Positions 39,741 to 51,600 of a DNA stretch of 64,000 nucleotides are shown piece after piece. The translations under genes and the position numbers were made by a program. Source of the stretch: Bolinopsis microptera (lineage: Eukaryota; Ctenophora; Tentaculata; Lobata; Bolinopsidae); assembly GCF_026151205.1 (NCBI RefSeq), contig NC_087081.1, positions 10,231,113-10,295,112 on the forward strand. Direction: 5' to 3'. Under the pieces are notes generated by a model. The model was not told the origin of the DNA and did no database searches. It saw only the letters and a program-made list of their open reading frames with translations. Numbering within the stretch: the stretch's first letter is position 1; each line of letters opens with the position of its first letter.

Positions 39741-42700
39741 TGTTCTAGTTTACAGTACGCCTTATCAAAATCGTGATAAAATTTAATATGCAAGTAAAAT
39801 TGGGGATATCTTGAAGGGATACGTAACCAAGGGGGTTTCCTTTTTGGAGGATTAGTCATGAACTTCATTAGTTGTTTACGACTCACATGTGTAACATGAG
39901 CAATGTGCAGTGGAAGTGTTTTCCCACGCCACCATTTGTGTATCGCTCTTAACCGGTACTACACTACTGCTACTTGTAATTATCGTTAAACTCAAAGCTT
40001 CATCCTTTTGTTGCAGTATACGAACACCAGCTTTTCAGCTAGCTCAGGTCGCAACCTTAATCTACGCTTGTCCATAATATACTCGTAATCTCTAAAATTG
40101 GTCTCACAAATTGACGAAGAACTTTAACACTGAATACTATTTGGGCCAACTGTTTAAGCAGAAAAAGTTCTCCTCCAAAATATTTCCAGTATATTGACGG
40201 ATTAATAAGCTTTGTACCTTTCAGCCTACTTTATTAAGTACGTACCGTACAGCTAATTTAAAGGTACGTACCGTACGTACTTGCCATCTTAGCCCCTATC
40301 CCCCTGATAAAGCAAGTAAGTTAAATTATCTGATGAATTAATCGGGATTAATCATGTTACTTTGCCAGTTGAAAAATGTCTTCAAAGATTAGAATAATGG
40401 TCGCGTTTTTCAATATGTATGTACGGTACAAATTTTGCTACACCTCATTTCGTCATACTCATTGTAAAAGGTAGTGAGGGGGAGGGGAGGGGGGGGGGGC
40501 AAAAGTAACGTTACGTACGTTCATCGCAGTGAGTGAGCTATAAAGGCCAACGTATGTCCCCCCCCCCCCCCCCCTCCTAGTATATTACCAGTAAAATATA
40601 ATCAGTAACTTCCGGTACATCAGTGTATTTTTTAGCTCTGTGTAACTTAACAGTGGCACTATAGTTATGGTTTCTGTACTTTTCTTTGTGTCTCTGATGG
40701 GGTGCACATAGTAGATACCCACCACGGGTCTTTTTATATCACACATATAAACGCCGGTGTTGTGTTTTACTCTTTAACTGTGCGGTCCAATCGTGGATGA
40801 ATCTGCGGATTTATTTTATATTATAGGTAAACACGATTCAGTACGTGTTTTTATATCTTATCGGACCAAACACCAAGGCTTTTTATTTCTAAACGTTGAC
40901 GGCACAAAGCGCTGAAAATCGTTTTGATAGATGAGATCAGTTTAACAGTTCTTTTAAATTATAAAGCTTATTATCAGTCATATCAAGAATAAATGCACTT
41001 GGCAGCATGCATGCAGCATGATGGTAAAAGCAGCAATGTTTTTGATAATTTTCCAGTTTGTGTATAACCTGATATAATGGAATTCATTATATCTACTCGT
41101 ATTTTGTTACCGTTTTTGGAAATGATGGAATGAAGTCCCCACAGTTCCAATAATGTGTATACTGTATAGTCACCTATAAGGTTATATGTCAAACATATGC
41201 GAATGATGTTTGTACAACAAGAAGCTTGTATAAGCTCACCGAACATGGTTAGATCGTTTCAGAAGTAAAAATAAAATGAAGCACAACAAGTTACATTTCT
41301 TCTCATGCACTTTGAGCGAGCCGTTTGTTCGTTTCGGTTGTCAAGTGTTTCATGAAAATTGCCAGTTCTAATCGTTTATTTGCTTCGTAAGTGTATGATG
41401 ATTACGTTATTAGAATTAACTTCACCAGCAAATGCATGAACTATGATTATAATTATGATATTGTTTATATCTCTCCATCGCTAAATCTGAGCCGATAAGC
41501 GAGTGCACGTAATATCGTGCTGTGAATTTGAAAGTTACATTGCATGAACTGAAAAGCAATACGAATGTCCGATGTCTAACATTAGCAGTGTGATGGCGTC
41601 GTTACTCGTTCTGTACCTTATCAACCTTAACAATATCGGAAGTTTACATTAATCTGTTTTGATACTTACCAAGAGGGATGATGTATGCTGGATATTCTGG
41701 TGAAGTCAAATATGTTTGTGGTTCTAGGAAGTAGAGATTAAAGAAGCACCTACAGGAGGGAGGGATCGAGTGAGTGTTTACAGTGTTTACAGATCATAGC
41801 TCATGCATTTAATTTTCATTTGCTAACTTTTCTTTGCGCTTTCTTGTATACAGTGTATAGCTGGTGTTCTGTTCTCGCAGCAGCTTTTTGACAATTTATT
41901 GAAATATACCATACATTTCTTCTAAGTCTAGGATTTTGGTGATCGGTATATTGGCGTTGTGGCTGGGAGTGTTTCAGCATCTACAAAATAAGATAGATTG
42001 AAATATGCTAAAAACATTTTCCATCCATGTTTTATGAATCAAATAATTTGTTTACGGTTTGAGGGTTACAGTTCGCAAAAAAAAATATGGCGAAAATTGC
42101 TTTAACCTCGAATTTGCACATTTTATAAAATTATTTTTACGTCATCGTCGAATCAATTAAAAACTTCCGCTACTCTTCTATCTTTTGTATAACCTCATAA
42201 TATAAGTGAGCGTGGGTCAGACCGCAGTTAATAATGAACAAAAAAGCTATGGTTTATTCTTGCTGAACGAATGCAATCAGCTAATGCACTTTTCCGAAGA
42301 ATCTCTGTTGAGTCGTGCTCATACCACCTTAAGAACCATGATACGAGACCTTAAGAACCTTAGATCCCTATTACTCTTGCTCCGTCTGAATATTACTCTG
42401 CACCTGCCCCAGCCTGTCCCCTCATTTTCTCACGTCCATTTTCGCCGACCATCCTTGTGATTCAAATATTACATTTTAATTTACCCTATCATTAAATAAA
42501 TTAACGTTCAGACCCTCAGAACAGCGTTGATTAATCCGAACTGTCGTGTTTATTGTTTGTAACCTGATATAATTAGTTTCTTGTTATATATTCGGTATCA
42601 GAATAAAGTCCAGGCCCTGTGTAATTTTCGGTTGAGTGTTAGTTTGGAGGTAACCCTGAATATTAGCACCACTAGCAGGTTACCCGTCCTCCGGACGACA

Positions 42701-42880
42701 AAAATTCTTTACTTTTACATATGTTTACTTTCTTAAGTTATTGGGTCAAATTTAAATTTTAAAGACAGCATATTTTTCAACCAAATGTTGAAATTTCAAA
42801 TAAACAAATTTATTGCAAATAACAATCGGAATCAATCCAATTTCAAATCAAATTCATAAAATCAAAATCGCTGTTAACAT
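39741..42880. other. Non-coding stretch with G/C homopolymer runs
   Basis: G runs around 40,479-40,499 and a C run at 40,558-40,575 face each other across ~60 bp, so they could pair or form G-quadruplexes. The small open frames (for example 40,983-41,246 and 42,206-42,460) have no recognisable domain. Confidence 0.5.
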
Positions 42881-42881
42881 A

Positions 42882-43351
42882 TTATTTGTCTCCCAATGCC
42901 CAATGACAAAACTCTGATAGGGCGTCTTTTTCCCCAACCCTGCTTTGCACCACATAGTATTGGCCATGGAAAAGAATGGCCTTGGTTTTGCAATCACGTC
43001 CAACAAGGGCCAAGGACAAACTTTGAAAAAGGTTGTGATCTTCTTGGACGTCCAAGAAGATCACAACCTTTTTCAAAGTTTGTCCTTGGCCCTTGTTGGA
43101 CGTGATTGCAAAACCAAGGGTCTTAGAGAGAATTGTCGGGGAAACGTTCTATCAGTTGGTTTCATAGAGATGCTAGGGATGAATAGTTTGTTACCCTTGT
43201 AAGACCCTCCGACAACAACGGCCTCTATGATGTTGTCATGCAATACAGTAACGATGTATTTGGTGCCGTAACAATGACCTTGTTGCGGCTGCAGGTACCG
43301 TAGAAGCATAACATGGCGGCCGACTTTCACTTTCAACTCGCATATAATCAT
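42882..43351 (-). pseudogene. Helitron/PIF1-type helicase C-terminal fragment with an inverted duplication
   Basis: Minus strand, first part: VMLLRYLQPQQGHCYGTKYI, VVVGGSYKGNKLFIPSISM and FPRQFSLRP, the pattern preceding motif V in PIF1-like helicases of Helitrons. After a one-base shift comes GFAITSNKGQGQTLKKVV. The final part, FHGQYYVVQSRVGEKDAL, matches the motif VI region. In between, ~60 bp is copied in reverse orientation (about 42,977-43,047 against 43,048-43,119), so the middle reads as a perfect palindrome. It is a decayed fragment; the Rep domain and Helitron ends are not seen. Confidence 0.75.
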
Positions 43352-43685
43352 TTTTAGTTCAAATATCCGTAAACAAATTTAAATCATAAAAATTGCGAAA
43401 TTAGAAATTTGAGCAGCAGCTGCCAGTTCTAAATCGTATTTTTGTTTCAATTGGCCCCCGTGTGAAAAAAAACTGCACACTACTTTGGAGTCGAAACAAT
43501 ATTGTACTGAAGTAAGTGCATACCTTAAGAATGACAAATTTAGTCTACCATAAATTGTCAAACTTTTGACTAAAATTGTTATAAACCAAAATTTCAGTAG
43601 AGCATATTATATGACATGAATATTATTTGGCTTACATTGTTTATAATTAATATAATGACATCACCGTTCCTACTGCTGAACTACT

Positions 43686-44000
43686 TTGTTGAGAGGAAAA
43701 ACCGTTGTGAAACTACGAAGCACAAAACTGTACCAAAGTCCTATTGCACTTAAAGGGTTAGAGGCTAGAGCTCCTCTTGGACATATTACATTTTTAATCG
43801 ATCCATCCCAACATGTTCTGTTGAAACGGCTGAAGGATCATATCGAAATAAACTACGCCGTACCGACGGAAATGGTTAAGTCGAAAAAGGATGAAAAAGA
43901 AATCGAACAGCGTACTGAAGAACTTAGTGATACAGAGTCGCAGACTCTAGATCTTATGTTATTGAAATTCCTGAGTAATGCATTGCAGCTTAATCTGTAA
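43686..44000 (+). CDS. Unrecognised 104-codon frame near the helicase fragment
   Basis: The frame contains LRSTKLYQSPIALKGLEARA, a moderately hydrophobic GHITFLIDP stretch and a charged C-terminal half (SKKDEKEIEQRTEELSDTES). The charge distribution is protein-like but I do not recognise a family; it may be a transposon fragment or a chance frame. Confidence 0.25.
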   Translation: MLRGKTVVKLRSTKLYQSPIALKGLEARAPLGHITFLIDPSQHVLLKRLKDHIEINYAVPTEMVKSKKDEKEIEQRTEELSDTESQTLDLMLLKFLSNALQLNL

Positions 44001-44715
44001 TGCTCAGACGGGTGCTCATTGCCGAATTCGCGTTTTTGACACCACTTGGGGGTCCATTAAATTTTCGACACTAAAATTTTAATTTCTTTTCATGCTGATT
44101 TGAAAGCCATTATAAGGCAGTTGACCCAGTCAAAAAAGTTTCAGTTTTATATCTTTTACGGTTTTTGTCGTGTTAAAGTTGTTGCCGTGGTGTCAGTAAA
44201 ATGGTAACAGATATATACATAATATGTTACCATATATATATGATATATGTATATAATTCGAACAATTGAAACAAATCAAATTGGCGGGCAAACGATCCGT
44301 TCCATGATATGTATAAAACAATACCAATATATTATTTACATCATCTCGCTTTATATATATATAAGTAAGATTGCACCAACTGATTTGCGATCTCAAGCTT
44401 GTAGTTATAATTAAATTCAGCCACCCTAAAATGAATTACAATGATGATTGGATTACAGCTTCGGTAGGTATTAACATGGTCTATGAAGTCACCATGAACA
44501 GGTCCTAAATTGTGCAATGATTATTTCATACCAAAAAATCGACAAACAACCAATTATTCTTATTTTTGAACTTTAGTTAAACTGATGGTTCGTGGGGCAC
44601 CCCACGAACCAACTATTGGGGTATTAAACAACTATTTGAAACTTGTCATTATTAATTAATCATTTATTTTAAGCATATCACTAAAATGCCGCCGCGATAT
44701 TGTTGTGTACAATTT

Positions 44716-44798
44716 ACTGGGCGGCGCTCAGCCTGTCATTCCGCCGAATCTTTATTCTATTATGTTTATGAACATAATAGCCTGGGGTCCCCAGGTAA
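44716..44798 (+). mobile_element. ~80-bp short element, copy 5
   Basis: From actgggcggcgctcagcctg to ccccaggtaa, 83 bp, flanked by a perfect 10-bp direct repeat tgtacaattt at 44,706-44,715 and 44,799-44,808. Most complete copy of the family. Confidence 0.85.
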
Positions 44799-44879
44799 TG
44801 TACAATTTGCCAACGATTCTAACTTCTAAGACCCTGCTTCGCAATTCACAAAACAAATATTTCATCTGCAATTTAAGAG

Positions 44880-45224
44880 GGAAATTTACAATCCTCTGCT
44901 CCGTAAAAAGCTTAATTAATGATATTGAAAATCTTTCACAAACTAGCGTTACGACTTATCTCTGCGATACGGGCCATGCGAGTTATTTTACCCCTAGAGA
45001 CTAGCCCGGATCAGTTAGAAATTTTCATGATACAGGAAAAGGTTGTAGAACGTTCTCTCTTGGACAGTAATCCTACTCACAGTCATCTTACAGCTAGTCT
45101 TTACAGTATACAGAGTTTTCTCTGTGTGGGGAGGCGTCTAAAAAACCCGCCATGTCTGCCTCTCTCAATACAGAGTCACTTTGATCCTACCCTGAAATGG
45201 TTAGTCACACATTTCCAGTCTTAA
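44880..45224 (+). pseudogene. BEL/Pao-type LTR retrotransposon relic
   Basis: The plus-strand frame ending at 45,224 carries LTASLYSIQSFLCVGRRLKN and PCLPLSIQSHFDPTLKWLVT, resembling the segment just before the integrase of BEL/Pao polyproteins (dx-G-L-x-R-V-G-G-R-L-x-N-A ... H-P-I-x-L-P). Only this small piece is recognisable, with no LTRs seen. The preceding overlapping frame may be part of the same relic. Confidence 0.45.
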
Positions 45225-45229
45225 CTCGT

Positions 45230-46205
45230 ACCTTATCTTCAAAGTTGTAAATGACCCTAATCGGCGTTCACACAACTTTCTTATTGAATCAATTAATGTT
45301 TTTCTCGTGCGATTCGAGGCAGCGACCAAATTGTGCTTCACGCTTCTTAATTCCTTCCTTCTAGTGATAATTTGTGTTTTACTTGTAAGGTATAAGGGGC
45401 TGTTTCATATGTTATAATATAACACCCTGGCGTTAGGTTAGTATAAGTGGGGGAGCAGGGGTGTAGGAAGCGGGGGGGGGGGGGGTAGGGGGAGGATTCA
45501 GCATTATCACCCCTAAACTTAAGTTTGGTTGTTTAGAATAGATGAATGTCTGCTAAGTACCAACTCGTCAGTTATTCGCATCCATGTATTTCATGTGCCG
45601 CTCACTGCTTAAATCTAACGTGCGATTAGTACTAAAATTTGTTAAGGAACATCTTCTTATTCTGCAAAATTTGAGGGAAAAAAGGAGGCATTATACCCGC
45701 CTCATATTCATACCCATTAAGTGTCCTTAATTTTCCAGTTAAAATGCTAACCCCCCCCCCCCCCCCCCCCCCCCCCCAATTACAACAAAATGTACGTCAC
45801 AGTTATACATGGAAATCTTCATTCCAAGTCCCGACCACAGCGTACCCTCTGCAGGGAGCATTTGCCCCGTTTATATACACCAACAATTAGTACTAGTACC
45901 CTTTGTTCCCTTTTAAATGTAGTCCTCGCACAGGTTGAGCAGTTCCATGGCTACCGTTGCATGGTTACCGTTGCATAGCTACCGTTGCATGGCTACTGTG
46001 GATGTTGGTTACAAGCAGAATAATGGTTTGCAATGAGTTTACCGGGTAATTTGTATTTTGCAGGATATCGTTACATTAGTCAATTCTCCAGTTAAACGTT
46101 TCTTCCTTTCTTGTTTCTTGCGATCCTTTACTCTGCAAGATCGTGATGGTTATGCGTGTAGACATATTATTGGTTTGTTAAAATGGAAGATGGTTAAGCT
46201 TTAAT
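45230..46205. other. Non-coding stretch with G and C runs
   Basis: A G run at 45,471-45,485 and a C run at 45,751-45,777. Repeats of the ccgttgcatggctac motif at 45,950-46,000. No gene is recognised. Confidence 0.5.
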
Positions 46206-46214
46206 AAACCTTGT

Positions 46215-46300
46215 AATTTAAATCCCTTTAAATCCCTTTAAATCCCTTTAAATCCCTTTGAATCCCTTTAAATCCCTTTAAATCCCTTTGAATCCCTTTC
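46215..46300. repeat. 10-bp satellite aaatcccttt
   Basis: About eight tandem copies of aaatcccttt/gaatcccttt. Confidence 0.95.
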
Positions 46301-46399
46301 TTGTTCAATTAAACATCCTTTAATATTTAAGAGCTTTTCATTTAGAAGTGAAACTTTCGCGTTATATAACTACTTAACTAGGAATAGGATGTGGCATGT

Positions 46400-47336
46400 A
46401 ATTGTAACTAGGGTGTAACTAGGATGTAACTAGGGTGTGGCATGTAACTAGGGTGTAACTAGGGTGTAACTAGGGTGTGGCATGTAACTAGGGTGTAACT
46501 AGGGTGTGGCATGTAACTAGGGTGTAACTAGGGTGTAACTAGGGTGTGGCATGTAACTAGGGTGTAACTAGGGTGTAACTAGGGTGTAACTAGGGTCTGG
46601 CATGTAACTAGGGTGTAACTAGGGTGTGGCATGTAACTAGGGTGTAACTAGGGTGTAACTAGGGTGTGGCATGTAACTAGGGTGTAACTAGGGTGTAACT
46701 AGGGTGTAACTAGGGTGTAACTAGGGTGTGGCATGTAACTAGGGTGTAACTAGGGTGTGTCATGTAACTAGGGTGTAACTAGGGTGTAACTAGGGTGTAA
46801 CTAGGGTGTGGCATGTAACTAGGGTGTAACTAGGGTGTAACTAGGGTGTGGCATGTAACTAGGGTGTAACTAGGGTGTAACTAGGGTCTGGCATGTAACT
46901 AGGGTGTAACTAGGATGTAACTAGGGTGTAACTAGGGTGTAACTAGGGTGTAACTAGGGTGTAACTAGGGTGTAACTAGGGTGTAACTAGGGTGTAACTA
47001 GGGTGTAACTAGGGTGTAACTAGGGTGTGGCATGTAAATAGGGTGTAACTAGGGTGTAACTAGGGTGTAACTAGGGTGTAACTAGGGTGTAACTAGGGTG
47101 TAGCTAGGGTGTAACTAGGGTCTGGCATGTAACTAGGGTGTAACTAAGGTGTAACTAGGGTGTAACTAGGGTGTAACTAGGGTGTAACTAGGGTGTACCT
47201 AGGGTGTAACTAGGGTGTAACTAGGGTGTAGCTAGGGTGTAGCTAGGGTCTGGCATGTAACTAGGGTGTAACTAGGGTGTAACTAGGGTGTAACTAGGGT
47301 GTAACTAGGGTGTGGCATGTAACTAGGGTGTAACTA
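46400..47336. repeat. 11-bp satellite gtgtaactagg with a gtgtggcat punctuating unit
   Basis: Over 900 bp of 11-bp units. At irregular intervals of two to six units, a 9-bp gtgtggcat (or gtctggcat) segment intervenes, giving a higher-order pattern of about 31, 42 or 53 bp. Mutations are few, so the array is young or homogenised. Confidence 0.95.
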
Positions 47337-47955
47337 GGAGCCTGGTTAAAACACTTTTCCATTTGAGTTATACAGGGAACCAAATAATATATAAGGATAT
47401 AAAATGATTTCCTTCGATTTATATAAATTATTGCTGCTCGTTGATTACTCAGCCGTGGTTATAAATTACAGTTTGGAAATAAAATATACCTCCAATTATT
47501 GCACAGACGCGAAAAGCTGAGCTTTAGTGTATTTCAATTTTGAGCTTTATAATTTGTCAGTTTTTTGCAACCGTGTTATACATTAATAGATACAATTTCG
47601 ACATTTCGTATATAGATTAATAGATAGGTACAATTTCGTCGGCTGTAAATGAACAAACGTTGTCTGATATTGTCCACTCTTCAGTAAAACCTAATTTGCT
47701 ATATTATTTGCGAGAACGCTATTTTCAAGCTGTTTTGTAGACCGTACTGTTTTCAGTGCTATGACTTGGAAAAAGAATATAACATAAATTACGATCCCAA
47801 CAATCTATTTTTTGCAGAAACCAAACTATTTCCTAACAAAACAACTGTTGATAATAAATTTATAGAAAACTTGGCACTCATCCAAGGATCTGATCAACAG
47901 CAGATGCAACTTGTATAATATGTATTGGCTATAATTGCTATAACTCTATAATAAT
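47337..47955. other. AT-rich stretch between satellites
   Basis: No gene, repeat unit or RNA is recognised. Confidence 0.4.
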
Positions 47956-48191
<236 letters not shown>

Positions 48192-48614
48192 GTTTTGTGG
48201 CTCTGTCAACACGGGAAATGAGCGCAGAGTGCTTTGCCGCTTTTTCTAGGTTTAGAGTTTCATTGTTTCACTGAAATATTGTTGGCTGCACACTTCATGT
48301 TCACTTCAATAAGGACAAAATAACTCAATTTGTACCTTCTTTTCTCTTAGCGGTCTGTTTCCAACAGTTTATAAGTTTCGGTTAATTTTGGGACTTTTGT
48401 GAACATTTAATTATGTAATATGGAGTTTCGCAGTTACATTTTATCTTGATGCATTGTCAGTACACGCATTGAGATGAAACTAAAACCATGAGAACTAATT
48501 GAACTTCGTATTTTTGTAATTTTCGTAATTTTGCATATGTAATTGGAGTAGACTCAACATTTCAAAAACTCGTTATACAACGACTTACTGTGAATCATAT
48601 TCCCACCCTTAGTG

Positions 48615-51600
48615 ATGCTGATAGGATTGGTGCTAATGACCCTCCTGTCCCCCCTCCTCTCTGCAGAAGAAGTCAAGTTCGCAGTGGCAAAAGTGGGAGA
48701 GCAACAGTTCTGTGTTGGGTACAGGACCACATCGTGGACTCAACACAGGTACATATTTCGCATTTTCATCTTTTAAAAATATTTTTTAAAACAACAAAAA
48801 GATGTTTTTAGTGACTCACTATAATAATAACAATAATAAGTCGAGACCTCTTATTGAGACCCGATATAATAATAATGATATAATAATAATGATAATGTCA
48901 TTATCTATGCTACTTTATATGCAATTATTTATGTTAAGTTTGATAAGTTCAAATCCCAGGTTTTCTCCTTCGTCACATCAAAGCTACAGAATCCGGGTCT
49001 GTTCGCGCAACATCTCCACCACTGGATACAGTATAATTACAGGAACTGATCGTGTAACTGATAACATCATACCTGCCACTCTGATTGATCAATCATGTGA
49101 TATTTCAGATATTTCAGTGGTAAGACTAAGGAAGATATGTTATAGTTTAATTAAAGTTAGGTCTGAAGTGCTTCTTTATTATTACCTTTTTTCTGAAGAG
49201 CCTTTTATTACCCTATTTATATCATTTATATTTATTATGATAACAAAATAACTAGGTAAATTAATTATTAAGTGTCCAGCATTAAGAAATAATTCGATTT
49301 CCGTGTAAAATTAAAAAGAATAACCTACCTCAGGAGAGTCACGTGTTCGTAAAATCACCATTTTCCATTTCCCTGACGGAGAAACTGAATGCAAGCTATT
49401 TTACTAGCGTTATGCAGGTTAGTGTAGTACAAGTATACACCTACAACTCTACAATAACTTGAAATGTCTTGGTATTCGTTTTATATCTAACTAACTGCAA
49501 GAAACTTTTTATTAAATGACCGTACGCTGATCAAGCTAACTGTGTAGGTACGAGGTGACATAGGCTCGGCCCTACGAGACAACGATACGGTGGTAGTGCG
49601 CCCGGTGCAGTTTGGGAGGCTTTATTGGGGGGCTATAGTCATGTACTTCTTCTCTCTTATTTACGTAAGTTATTTTGTTTTTTTGGAGTGGAGGATTTTA
49701 CACTTTAGTCCACCTGGAAAAAGCACTCGGCTAGTCTTTAGCATACAATCGATAATAAAAAGTCCCTAACATAGAGTGATGCTGATATTAAAGGTGGGTA
49801 TTTTTAGAAGCTCTTTTCCATGGTATTTGTTTATTGTCTTCATCTCTTGTGACGTCACGTGAGTAGTTGTGACGTCACGTGAGTAGTTGTGACGTCACGT
49901 GAGTAGTATGCTTTTCCATGGCATTTGTTTATTGTCTTCATCTCTTACGTATATTTCCACTGCAGGTATCCACCTGTGCCGTGTTGGTTGAGGCCGGGAG
50001 ACAAGTAGTTGAGCGGCATGCAGCTACATCTCCCCTGGAGAGGTTACCTTTCACGCAAACCCGGGCTTTCCTCATTGCTTTCCTTGTCTTCTTTATGGTG
50101 ATACTGACCATTTCTTTTGGAGGTTGGTTTCTGAGTGATAATTTAGGATGCACGAGTATTGATTTAGTTTCATGATTAGTGAACAAAGGAACTATCTTTC
50201 GCTTTAAACTTTGTTTGTGATAAAATAAAGCATTTTATGATCCCATATTATTCATTCCAGGATATTTCATGCGACCTCTCCTTTTTCAACCTTTTTTCGC
50301 GCTCTTCCTCACCATGGTGGCGGTGGTCGGGTTTTACCATGTTGTCTTCCCAATCATCGTGTTCCTGGCAGACAAGTACATCAGAGTAGTGAATAAAACT
50401 TACTGGATGGTCGAGGTGATATTTTCTATGAATGTTAATTTTTGTTTTTGTTAGAATTAGAAACTTACCGGCTTGTTTCAACCCCCTATTTCGGTTTGGA
50501 ATGTAGCATATATGATAACTAACTGACATTAAAAAGTGGGGAGCAAAGATTAAAAAATAAGTCTTTAGCTAAAATAATAAACTAACTGAATTTATAGATA
50601 ACTAACTGCGATATAACTCCAGAGGTTATCAGTGATAACGGGCGGAATGGTAATATTCGGCCTCTGGATGAACTACAGATCAGTGCAAAACATCTGGCCC
50701 CTGCAGTTACTGATGTTTGCTTGTGTTGGTGTGGTACCAGTTAGATACGCTCCAGTTAACTGTATCCTGAAGGTAAACAGAGTCTTCATACCTTATCGGA
50801 CTTAATTTGAACGGACATTAATTTGACGCTGGAGACCCTAGCGTACATTTTAATGTCCGTTCAAATAAAGTCCGACAAGGACGTTAAATTAGATAATTAA
50901 AGGAATGCCTTCGAGCGTTTATTTTAATGTCCGTTCAAGATTATGTCCGTTCAAAATTATGTCCGTTCAAAATTACGTCAGGTCAGATAAGGTCCGATAA
51001 GGTGCATTGTGCTTTGTATAATACACATTGTTGTAATTTGCTTTTAAATTTATTGAAACTAACTAATCAGTAGATTACAACTTGATAAAAACATATCCTT
51101 TACTTTCACTTTCACTTTCAGTGTGTCGTGTTCACGTTTGTAGCAGTGTTTTTCTCAGTTCTACAGCGATACATCCTCCCGACTGTGTCTCCAGGCACGC
51201 CTCCTAACTTTGTTGACATCGTCACTATACAAGCCAGGATACCAGACACTTTATCTGTAAGTTATAATTAATCATTACATTAATTAATAGGATAATTAAT
51301 GTAAGTATTACCATTTTATGTGTTTTGCAAGTATATTTTAAATTTTATTACGAGAATTTAACCCAACTGAGGATATTTCCTGTATTTATAAACTTTATAC
51401 TTCTCAGCCTGGCTCCCTTTTCTTTCCTGACGCCAGAGAACCAAGCCTGTCCTCGTTTCGAGTTCCACTGTTTGGGGACGCTGCTCCCTGCTCTGGTGTC
51501 CTGGACGGCACTTTTGGTAACTTTTTAAAAGTAGAATTGAACTCACTTGAAGAGGAATATTTGTATACGTGTAAATATGTGGTATATACTTTTTTATATT

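Noticed and set aside
42206-42460. 84-codon plus-strand frame
   Set aside because: No domain, signal peptide or splice context; composition is that of chance frames.
48802-49251. 149-codon continuous frame
   Set aside because: Only 48,960-49,119 is coding (exon 2 of the SPPL2-like gene, in this frame); the rest is flanking intron.
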